Positions 57,311-64,000 of a stretch of DNA of 64,000 nucleotides are shown in pieces. Source of the DNA: Shewanella vesiculosa (GTDB taxonomy: Bacteria > Pseudomonadota > Gammaproteobacteria > Enterobacterales > Shewanellaceae); contig NZ_CP073588.1 of assembly GCF_021560015.1 (NCBI RefSeq), positions 1,860,001 through 1,924,000 on the forward strand. Direction: 5' to 3'. The notes under the pieces were generated by a model. The model ran no database searches. It was not told where the DNA came from and saw only the letters and a program-made list of their open reading frames with translations. A program made the position numbers and the translations under genes. Every line of letters starts with the position of its first letter. The stretch's first letter is position 1.

Positions 57311-58111
57311 ATGGATTTAATTAATGCTGTAATACTAGGGATTATACAAGGTATTACAGAATTCCTACCGATTTCAAGTTCTGCTCACCTTATTCTCGCT
57401 CCTCTGGTTGCTGGCTGGAAGGACCAAGGGGTGGCATTCGACCTAGCTGTCCATATAGGCACCTTGCTTGCTGTTTTACTCTACTTTAAAAATGATGTAA
57501 CAAACCTAATTTACGATGGTTTGTGTTCATTTCAACATCGTCAATTCGTTGGTCAAGGGAAAATCCTGCTGTTGTTAATCATTGCGACAGTGCCGGCGGC
57601 TTTGGTTGGTTTGTTGTTAATGGATCTCATTGACGAGCAGTTACGATCCGTTGAAGTCGTCTTTTTCACCACATTGGGGTTTGGTTTGTTATTAGGCTGG
57701 GCTGATTGGCGGCCTAACCAGCAATGCGACTTATCTTCATTGCGCTTAAAAGACGCTTTACTCATCGGTATCGCACAAGCATTTGCTCTTATTCCTGGCA
57801 CCTCTCGTTCAGGTGCAACCATCACCGCAAGCTTGCTGCTAGGTTTAAGCAGAGAAGCCGCTTCGCGCTTTTCATTTTTACTTGCCATTCCCATTACAGC
57901 ATTGGCCGCGAGCGCAAAAATATTGGAAGTGGCATCAAGTGACATACATATCGATTTGCTTGCTTTTTTGGTAGGCGGATTAACTTCTTTCGTCATGGCT
58001 TTGACTGCTATCCACTTTTTCTTAAAGTGGCTGGATCGATTTGGTATGTGGCCTTATGTGATTTATAGAATCGTCTTGGCTGCATTAATTTATTTCATTT
58101 TTTTAACTTAA
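57311..58111 (+). CDS. uppP: Undecaprenyl-diphosphatase UppP (BacA)
   Basis: 266 residues from ATG 57311; a GTG at 57305 would add two residues. BacA/UppP hallmarks: LGIIQGITEFLPISSSAHLI (catalytic Glu and the Ser-rich loop), ALIPGTSRSGATITASLLLG (catalytic Arg) and about eight membrane helices. It removes a phosphate from undecaprenyl pyrophosphate to recycle the lipid carrier for peptidoglycan and O-antigen. It is the first gene after the Mn riboswitch, 9 bp before the exchanger, which is an unusual place for uppP. Confidence 0.93.
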   Translation: MDLINAVILGIIQGITEFLPISSSAHLILAPLVAGWKDQGVAFDLAVHIGTLLAVLLYFKNDVTNLIYDGLCSFQHRQFVGQGKILLLLIIATVPAALVGLLLMDLIDEQLRSVEVVFFTTLGFGLLLGWADWRPNQQCDLSSLRLKDALLIGIAQAFALIPGTSRSGATITASLLLGLSREAASRFSFLLAIPITALAASAKILEVASSDIHIDLLAFLVGGLTSFVMALTAIHFFLKWLDRFGMWPYVIYRIVLAALIYFIFLT

Positions 58112-58120
58112 GGTAACGTT

Positions 58121-59092
58121 ATGACACTTGCTATATTGGCTATATTAGGTGGTTTTATTTTATTAGTGTGGAGCGCTGATCGCTTTGTTGAAGGCGCTGC
58201 GGTAACCGCTAAGCATGCTGGAATGCCCTCGCTGCTTATTGGTATGGTGATCGTTGGTTTTGGTACGTCTGCACCTGAAATGGTGGTTTCCGCCATGGCG
58301 GCAATAGATGGTAATCCTGATTTAGCGCTGGGGAATGCCTTAGGCTCGAATATTGTTAATACTGGCTTAATTCTTGGCGTAACAGCCGTTATTACACCGA
58401 TTATGGTGCAGTCTAAAATTGTCCGAAAAGAAATCCCCTTGTTGTTGTTAATAGGCTTACTGTTGGGCTATTTTCTCTTGGATGGCGCATTGACGCGTGT
58501 TGAAGCGGTGCTGCTATTGGTTGGGTTCTTTACTTTGATTGGTTGGAGTATTTTTTCTGCCATTAAAAGTAAAGGTGACAAATTAGAAACGGAGATGGAT
58601 CAGGAATTAGTTGATCATGCTATGCCGCTCAAAAAAGCCATTTTTTGGTTAGTGCTGGGTCTTGTGCTGTTAATCGTAAGTTCGCGTGTTTTGGTATGGG
58701 GAGCTGTAAACATTGCACATGCATTTGGTGTAAGTGACTTGATTATTGGACTCACCATCGTCGCATTGGGTACTTCACTCCCAGAGCTTGCCGCTTCGGT
58801 TATAGCCGTTAGAAAAGGCGAGCACGATATTGCGATAGGCAACGTTGTTGGTTCGAACATGTTTAACTTACTTGCTGTTGTTGGTATTGCGGGTGTTATT
58901 TCGCCAATGTCCAGCTTACCTGAACAAGTACTATCACGCGACTGGTTAGTGATGATGAGCATGACGGTAGCCTTATTGATTATTGCTTATGGTTTTCGTC
59001 GAGCGGGCCGTATTAACCGATATGAAGGTGTTGGTTTATTAATCGCGTTTTGTGCCTACAATGTCTGGTTGGTGTCATCAGTAATTGCTTAG
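58121..59092 (+). CDS. Calcium/sodium-type (CaCA, YrbG-like) cation exchanger
   Basis: 323 residues with about ten helices in two inverted repeats. The alpha repeats carry the ion-binding motifs GFGTSAPEMVVSAMAA, NALGSNIVNTGLILG, ALGTSLPELAASVIAV and NVVGSNMFNLLAVVG. It exports Ca2+ or a related divalent cation against Na+/H+. Because it follows an Mn riboswitch, Mn2+ export is a reasonable inference. It is co-transcribed with uppP (9-bp gap) and 65 bp before mscS. Confidence 0.88.
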   Translation: MTLAILAILGGFILLVWSADRFVEGAAVTAKHAGMPSLLIGMVIVGFGTSAPEMVVSAMAAIDGNPDLALGNALGSNIVNTGLILGVTAVITPIMVQSKIVRKEIPLLLLIGLLLGYFLLDGALTRVEAVLLLVGFFTLIGWSIFSAIKSKGDKLETEMDQELVDHAMPLKKAIFWLVLGLVLLIVSSRVLVWGAVNIAHAFGVSDLIIGLTIVALGTSLPELAASVIAVRKGEHDIAIGNVVGSNMFNLLAVVGIAGVISPMSSLPEQVLSRDWLVMMSMTVALLIIAYGFRRAGRINRYEGVGLLIAFCAYNVWLVSSVIA

Positions 59093-59157
59093 CTTTACTC
59101 CTTTTTAAGTACGCCTTAACATTTAGCTTTATTTAACAAAAAACAGGAATAAATGAT

Positions 59158-60009
59158 ATGAAAGAATCACTCATGCAGTTTTGGTCTGATCACTCACAAA
59201 CAATTATAACACTCGGGTATAATTTGTTATTGGCAGTTGCCATACTGATCGCTAGCTCATTAATAGCCAAAACGGTTCGTAAAGCAATCGCGAATACGAG
59301 AACCAGGCTTGATAAAACATTAATCCCGTTATTTTCAACAATAGCCAGTTACGCGGTTTATGTCATTGGTGGTGTATTTATTCTGGATATTTTTGGCGTC
59401 AATACAGCGAGCTTAATCGCGCTGGTTGGTGCTGCGGGCTTAGCGATTGGACTGGCTCTGAAAGACACGTTAAGCAATATCGCCGCAGGTATTATGTTAC
59501 TAATAGTACGCCCATTTCGCGCCGACGATTTTATTGAGTTTGGTGGAACGCAAGGTACCGTTAGAGAAATAAATTTATTTACAACCATTCTTGAAACCAC
59601 TGATGGATTATATATTGCCTCACCTAATAGCATGCTATGGGGTAATAATATTAAAAACTTCACTCGTAATGGTAAACGACGTATGGATATTATTGTGGGT
59701 ATTTCATATTCAGACTCTATTAATGAAGGGTTTGCTGTATTAAAGAAAATTGCTGAGAGTGAATCAAGATTGTTAGCTGAACCTGCGCCTCAAGTGATGG
59801 TTGCATCAATGATCGATAGTGCAGTGAACATTCAGCTAAGAGTATGGGCAAAAAATGAAGATTACTGGTCAGCGTACTGGGATTTAAATAAGCGAGTGAA
59901 AGAAGCAATAGAAGTCGCAGGGCTAACCATCCCATTCCCTCAGCGAACATTGCATATTGTCGGTGAACAAAACGCCCAAGCAATACAGAAAAATGCACGA
60001 AAAGATTAA
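59158..60009 (+). CDS. mscS: Small-conductance mechanosensitive channel (MscS family)
   Basis: 283 residues, the MscS size. Three helices, with pore helix TM3 in SLIALVGAAGLAIGLALKDT (Gly/Ala-rich as required). A beta domain follows (GIMLLIVRPFRADDFIEFGG, TTLETTDGLYIASPN-like) and the C-terminal cage ending PFPQRTLHIVGEQ. It opens under membrane tension to release solutes in hypo-osmotic shock. It is probably the last gene of the uppP unit. Confidence 0.92.
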   Translation: MKESLMQFWSDHSQTIITLGYNLLLAVAILIASSLIAKTVRKAIANTRTRLDKTLIPLFSTIASYAVYVIGGVFILDIFGVNTASLIALVGAAGLAIGLALKDTLSNIAAGIMLLIVRPFRADDFIEFGGTQGTVREINLFTTILETTDGLYIASPNSMLWGNNIKNFTRNGKRRMDIIVGISYSDSINEGFAVLKKIAESESRLLAEPAPQVMVASMIDSAVNIQLRVWAKNEDYWSAYWDLNKRVKEAIEVAGLTIPFPQRTLHIVGEQNAQAIQKNARKD

Positions 60010-60361
60010 TTACTTTCCTTTTATTTACCCTAACAATGGGTTTAGTTGCAGTTCTGTCGCCGAACCTAATCACTGACATGACCGCATATAAAATAAACCC
60101 ATAGTCTGACAAATCGAAACATATAAAAAATAGATATTTATGGGAGAATGATATTTTTTTACGAAAAACAAAATGGCTTGTGTTCTATCTAACAAACTTT
60201 TGGATAATAAACGTTTTAGAGTGTTAGCCTATTACCATTAGGAAAAGTATGACTATGAGAGCCGTTAATGCCTGCGTTTTCAGCCTGGTAAGCTGGCGGC
60301 TTTTTTGCCGCGCAGCGCGAAAAAGGTGACAGTCTATTCCAGTCCTTGCATGATGTACTTG
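60010..60361. other. Convergent intergenic region with GC-rich hairpins
   Basis: About 350 bp without a gene between convergent mscS and the TerC gene. A GC-rich segment (60270-60330) can fold: CAGC...GCTG and GGCGGC-tttttt-GCCGC. These hairpins with a T6 run could terminate mscS. The stop of the TerC gene is followed by CCTAACAAG on its strand, which recalls an integron core site, but the partner site is missing. Confidence 0.4.
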
Positions 60362-61126
60362 TTAGGTATTTTCATCTTCAGTGATTTTTTTTGCTAGATG
60401 GATTGTCTCAATAGCTTTTGCCCTGCGATCTCTTATTTTTATGTTGAGCATCTCCACGAAGAAGGAAAAAGCCATAGCAAAGTAAACGTAACCTTTTGGT
60501 ATATGAACATCGAACCCCTCTGCTATAAGAGTGAATCCTATTAATATCAAGAAAGACAATGCCAACATTTTGATTGTAGGATTCGCATCTACAAAATCAC
60601 CTATTGGTTTTGCAGCTACAAGCATAACGCCAACCGATGCAACTATTGCTATCACCATAATGCTTAGATGATCAACTAACCCTACAGCAGTTATTACCGA
60701 ATCAAGTGAAAACACAACATCAAGGATAGCAATTTGAATGAGGATCGAAATAAACCCGGAGGCTGCAACCTGTGCCTGAGATGCTTCTTGTATTTCAAAG
60801 CTACCGTGTATTTCGTGTGTGGATTTTGCGAGAAGAAAAAGCCCACCTATAACTAGTATGATGTCTCTACCAGATATTTCATTTCCGAAGACAATAAACA
60901 AAGGCTCAACTAAGCCCATAACCCAAGCCAAGCTGAAAAGCAGTAGTAACCGAGTGCCCATAGCTAAAGATAGACCAATCTGTCGAGCTTTAGCCCGCTG
61001 TTTTTCTGGCAATCTGCCAACAAGTATTGATATAAATATTATGTTGTCTATTCCAAGAACAATCTCCAAGGCTATCAGGGTTGCTAATGCTACCCACGCC
61101 TCTGGACTTGCGATCCATTCAAACAT
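60362..61126 (-). CDS. TerC-family membrane protein
   Basis: 254 residues with about seven helices. TerC motifs: LIALEIVLGIDNIIFISILV (Asp-rich metal site) and IAILDVVFSLDSVITAVGLV, with a C-terminal charged tail. TerC/Alx proteins are tied to Mn2+ export and to tellurite resistance. Many are under yybP-ykoY control, but this one is transcribed toward the riboswitch operon and has no riboswitch of its own that I can see. Confidence 0.88.
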   Translation of the reverse strand: MFEWIASPEAWVALATLIALEIVLGIDNIIFISILVGRLPEKQRAKARQIGLSLAMGTRLLLLFSLAWVMGLVEPLFIVFGNEISGRDIILVIGGLFLLAKSTHEIHGSFEIQEASQAQVAASGFISILIQIAILDVVFSLDSVITAVGLVDHLSIMVIAIVASVGVMLVAAKPIGDFVDANPTIKMLALSFLILIGFTLIAEGFDVHIPKGYVYFAMAFSFFVEMLNIKIRDRRAKAIETIHLAKKITEDENT

Positions 61127-61758
61127 TCTTTTTTTACTCTACATTTGTGTGAAGTTACGATTGGCTAACGTTTTAGTACTTATGCGTTGCGCTGTTTGCT
61201 GCGCATAAATCTCTTGTTTGACTTGGTCGATGCCTAGTCCAGGTTAATTGGTACGCTTTATACTATAGGGTTTTCCTTTTTTGATGCTAACTCTGGGCTG
61301 TAGAGTAGTTTCGAACTGATCATATAGCTTGGTTTTTACGTATTTCATTGAAATTCCCTTGTCATTGCTGTGTGCTGCTTCAATATGAGTAATACAGTCA
61401 ATTGAAGCTTGATTTGGCTCCGCGCAGCGGCTTAGTTTAATAGCTTATTGAACGGCTCGCCAAATAAAGTTATTGATCAATATCATCCTACATTTGCAAT
61501 ATCGTTGATGTAAAGCAATAAGATATTCGCAAAACCCAAGAACAAACTGATGTAGCCTAAATAAAGTGTTCATAAAATTTATTTACTACAATATCAATCA
61601 GTTAAGTTTAATCGCATAATTGATACTTACTACCTTGGATTTACTTATTATCTTGTTTTATATAAATTAAACCAAAATGCATTATAACTGTATATAAAAT
61701 CAGCTCATTAGATTATGCAATCTAGGCAGTAAAAAATGGTCTCTGTAAAAGAGCAGTA
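61127..61758. other. Long intergenic region
   Basis: About 630 bp. A GC-rich stem (TTATGCGTTGCGC / GCTGCGCATAA, near 61181-61207) lies upstream of the TerC gene. The rest is AT-rich with no gene, RNA or repeat that I can recognise. Confidence 0.35.
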
Positions 61759-62106
61759 TCAATTAAATTTTGTATGGAAAACGAAGGCAAGCATTGTTAA
61801 ATAGAGTTTTGATTCTAAGTAACTTTGGGGCAAAACCAAGTTAGCTTTTAACTTAACATTCGTACCAAATGATGCTAAATCGAAGAGATAGCATGAACCA
61901 GTGCCGATGCGACTGAGGGTATCGAAAACAGGGACGTTTTTGTTAAGCGGCCATGGATAGCGTAAAGCGTCCCGAAGCAGTATTTGCACATAAGCTCACT
62001 GCAGGTGATTGACTGCGTTGAAGCTACAAGCTTCAAACCCATTTAACCAAACACGACTCAACCAAACATAAAAATGCCAAACCTCATTCGAAAGCCAACA
62101 AACTTC
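61759..62106. repeat. Leading part of the dispersed repeat cluster
   Basis: Non-coding. It contains AACTTTGGGGCAAAACCAAG and the run toward ACTTCGGGGCATAAATG (62102), phrases that recur at the start of the units that follow. The 76-residue minus-strand frame (61759-61989) here has no ribosome site, and I treat it as repeat sequence. Confidence 0.5.
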
Positions 62107-62460
62107 GGGGCATAAATGATTTGCATACTTTGCTTGCAATTGGTGTGATTCAACTCTGAACTTGAGGACGTTGAAGAAAATAGCGTGAGCCTGACAGGAC
62201 GTCAGGCTAGCTTTCGCGGTACAGGATGTACCATCGGAAGCGTTAGCATTTTCGAATAAGTCCGAGGCCGATTCCAAATAAAGCCCAAAGCTGGATCAAT
62301 CCCCATGGCGACCTTTTCGCAGCTGTTGTTTTGTAAATAGCGAAAATGTTGCGGGGCGGCTGGGAGTTCCAAGAGGGAACAGCCGTTGGTTTCCTCTTGG
62401 TCTGGTGTGGGCGAAGCGCCACGACGTTAGTGGCCGCAGGCCATAACCTAAACAAGCTTT
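62107..62460 (+). repeat. Dispersed repeat, copy B (354-bp unit)
   Basis: Begins GGGGCATAAATGATTTGCAT and continues TTGCAATTGGTGTGATTCAA, CGGAAGCGTTAGCATTTTCG, and GCGAAAATGTTGCGGGGCGG to CCATAACCTAAACAAGCTTT. The next unit begins with the same phrase exactly 354 bp later. Copy A at 12481-12830 is the same element inverted. Confidence 0.8.
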
Positions 62461-62744
62461 GGGGCATAAATGATTTGCATAACTTGCTTGCAATTGGTGT
62501 GATTCAACTCTGAACTTGAGGACGTTGAAGAAAATAGCGTGAGCCTGACAGGACGTCAGGCTAGCTTTCGCGGTACAGGATGTACCATCGGAAGCGTTAG
62601 CATTTTCGAATAAGGCCGAGGCAGAATTCAAACGAAACCCAAAGCTGGATCAATTTCCGTCGCGACCTTTTCGCTCTTTGAAAATGTTGCCGGAACGGCA
62701 GGGGTGATCCAAGAGGGGATTGCTGTTGATCCCCTCTTGGCCAG
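62461..62744 (+). repeat. Dispersed repeat, copy C
   Basis: Direct repeat of copy B, nearly identical for its first 190 bp (62461-62640). It then resembles copy A more closely (GTTGCCGGAACGGCAGGGGT, CCAAGAGGGGATTGCTGTTG). It leads into the 104-bp tandem units. Confidence 0.8.
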
Positions 62745-63040
62745 TGCAGGGTGGAACCTTGCGATCTTAATTCAAACGAAGTTTGAAAAAGTCTGGTGTG
62801 GGTGAAGCGCCACGACTTTGGTGGCCGCAGGCCATATGTATCAGCCCATGCAGGGTGGAACCTTGCGATCTTAATTCAAACGAAGTTTGAAAAAGTCTGC
62901 TGTGAGTTAAGCGCCACGACTTTGGTGGCCGCAGGCCATATGTATCAGCCCATGTAGGGTGGAACCTTTTGATCTTAATTCAAACGAAGTTTGAAAAAGT
63001 CTGCTGTGAGTTAAGCGCCACGACGTTAGTGGCCGTAAGC
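62745..63040 (+). repeat. 104-bp tandem repeats, about 2.8 copies
   Basis: Units start TGCAGGGTGGAACC at 62745 and 62849 and TGTAGGGTGGAACC at 62953. Each continues TTCAAACGAAGTTTG and GCGCCACGAC...GTGGCCG(C/T)A. TTCAAAC/GTTTGAA and CCACGAC...GTGGCC make small hairpins in each unit. No coding potential. Confidence 0.8.
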
Positions 63041-63049
63041 CATAACTAA

Positions 63050-63072
63050 TAAAAAAGGAGGCTTTCGCCTCC
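63050..63072 (-). terminator. Terminator of the M28 peptidase gene
   Basis: GGAGGC (63057-63062) / GCCTCC (63067-63072) with loop TTTC. On the minus strand the stem is followed by TTTTTT. It lies 24 bp past the stop codon. Confidence 0.88.
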
Positions 63073-63095
63073 TCTCTTTATCCAACTAGCTAACA

Positions 63096-64000
63096 CTACT
63101 TACCGTCTTGTGCTCGACGCTTTTTGAAGTCTGAATCTTCAATCCATTTTGGCCAGTCGTTGTTATTGGCGAGCTTTTCAATGATGTCGCTGATCAAGGC
63201 TAAGTCTTGCTCTACCCCGCCTAAATCCCAATTAGCATCATAGTCATCTGCACCTTGATGGTATTTATGGGCAATGTAGTCTGGGTCGGTGTCGCCTAGG
63301 CTCATGAACATTAACCCGGGGACGCCTTGTTGGGCTAAGGCAAAATGGTCTGAACGGAACATTAAACCATTTTGTGGGCGAGGATCAGCCTTTACAGTGC
63401 GGCCTTGTGCTTTGGCGGCATCATCTAAATAGGTTTCAAGTTGTGATACGCCTTGGCCGTAACGCAAGATGTAATTAACCCCTTTACCCACGTTCATGCC
63501 GTCTATGTTTAAAAACGATACCAGTTGTTTAGTCGGTACAGGAGGATTCGCGGCAAAGTATTGCGCGCCAATAAGGCCAGTTTCTTCTGCGGTAAATGCA
63601 GTAAATAAAATAGAGCGTTTAGGTGCTTTGTTTTGCTGTTTAAAATGACGCGCAAGTTGCAATACGCCTGCAACCCCAGAGGCATTGTCGACGGCACCGT
63701 TTAAAATTACCGTTTTACCGTCTTGCACGGTTTTACCTAAGTGATCCCAGTGGGCATGCATGACTACCCACTCATCGGCTTGGCTGGTGCCTGGTATGAG
63801 TCCTGCTACGTTATAGGATGTGGCTAATTCGATGGTATTTTTTACTGCTAAATTGGCTTTGAGTTTAAGTGGTATAGATTTAAAACTCGCTTTTGCTGCA
63901 CTGAGTTTCACTTTATCAAAGTCTAGGCCTGCTGCTTGAAACACCTTTTGCGCGGTTTGATGTTGCACCCAGCCCATGACACCAATATGTGATTGGTTTT
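63096..64000 (-). CDS. M28-family zinc aminopeptidase, 5' end outside window
   Basis: The frame is open to the window edge (NQSHIGVMGWVQHQ...), so the Met at 63977 is internal and the N-terminus is missing. Visible are the co-catalytic zinc ligands of the M28 family: MHAHWDHLGKT (His/Asp), NGAVDNASGVAGVLQL (bridging Asp), TAFTAEETGLIGAQYFA (catalytic Glu and ligand Glu), SFLNIDGMN and a late His in SDHFALAQQGVPG. The C-terminus is DFKKRRAQDGK. It removes N-terminal amino acids from peptides, probably as an exported enzyme, but the signal peptide cannot be seen. Confidence 0.85.
   Translation of the reverse strand, partial: NQSHIGVMGWVQHQTAQKVFQAAGLDFDKVKLSAAKASFKSIPLKLKANLAVKNTIELATSYNVAGLIPGTSQADEWVVMHAHWDHLGKTVQDGKTVILNGAVDNASGVAGVLQLARHFKQQNKAPKRSILFTAFTAEETGLIGAQYFAANPPVPTKQLVSFLNIDGMNVGKGVNYILRYGQGVSQLETYLDDAAKAQGRTVKADPRPQNGLMFRSDHFALAQQGVPGLMFMSLGDTDPDYIAHKYHQGADDYDANWDLGGVEQDLALISDIIEKLANNNDWPKWIEDSDFKKRRAQDGK

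Noticed and set aside
60240..61210. TerC gene as an integron cassette
   Set aside because: CCTAACAAG follows the stop and CGTTAGCC precedes the gene, but no matching GTTRRRY partner or foldable attC was found and there is no integrase intI. Too weak.
61759..62631. Four minus-strand open frames of 74-111 residues in the repeat cluster
   Set aside because: They repeat each other because the DNA repeats, they lack ribosome sites, and the same sequence is inverted at 12.5 kb in other frames. Repeat sequence, not genes.
62745..63040. CRISPR-like array
   Set aside because: The 104-bp units are repeated along their full length with no unique spacers and no cas genes.

Overview
The window looks like a chromosomal stretch of a Shewanella-type marine gammaproteobacterium (Alteromonadales). 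This rests on the moderate-to-low GC, the protein families present (RimK-like ligase with a divergent GNAT-C39 protein, DUF4331/HupE cluster, DUF3147) and dispersed intergenic repeats of a kind I associate with Shewanella genomes. No rRNA, tRNA or CRISPR array was seen. The taxonomic call is inference.

Layout. (1) 1-12476, ordinary backbone: a minus-strand operon DUF4331 - Ig-like lipoprotein - TPR protein - HupE, preceded by an ECF sigma/anti-sigma pair; a frameshifted KefB-type antiporter; a diguanylate cyclase; and a divergent RimK-like ATP-grasp / GNAT-C39 pair. (2) 12477-16984, a scar: a dispersed repeat copy, then an IS3-family element whose transposase is split by a group II intron, sitting inside a truncated tyrosine recombinase. 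(3) 17375-50000, a large heavy-metal island. It carries a BlaI/M56-peptidase pair at the head of a czcCBA-hupE operon, DUF3147, a DmeF-type CDF exporter with a MarR regulator, plasmid and IS debris, an OprD-like porin, CueP, a DUF411-copABCD copper operon, cusCBA with a CusF domain fused to CusB, a small HMA protein, a cupredoxin, and a MerR-regulated Cu(I) P-type ATPase. Three small Cys/Met-rich CopL-like proteins each head one copper block. (4) 50438-56804: a DUF4382 lipoprotein, an antitoxin-like remnant, a second group II intron, a DUF2971 protein and a second, complete recombinase paralogous to the broken one. (5) 56900-64000, backbone again: a yybP-ykoY (Mn2+) riboswitch ahead of uppP - Ca/Na-type exchanger - MscS, a TerC-family gene, a nested repeat array, and the 3' part of an M28 peptidase.

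How it works together. The island covers copper and zinc/cadmium/cobalt/nickel export at every compartment: P-type ATPase and CDF at the inner membrane, Czc and Cus tripartite pumps across the envelope, and multicopper oxidase, CopC/CueP, CusF domain and cupredoxin in the periplasm. Regulators seen are BlaI/M56, MarR, MerR and possibly the CopL-like leaders.

Caution. About ten small indels, most of them +1 in homopolymers, interrupt otherwise intact genes (kefB, czcB, czcC, DUF411, HMA protein, cupredoxin, copA, DUF4382). They may be sequencing or assembly errors, real decay, or in one case (a 9-C tract) a contingency locus. Sequence alone cannot decide.
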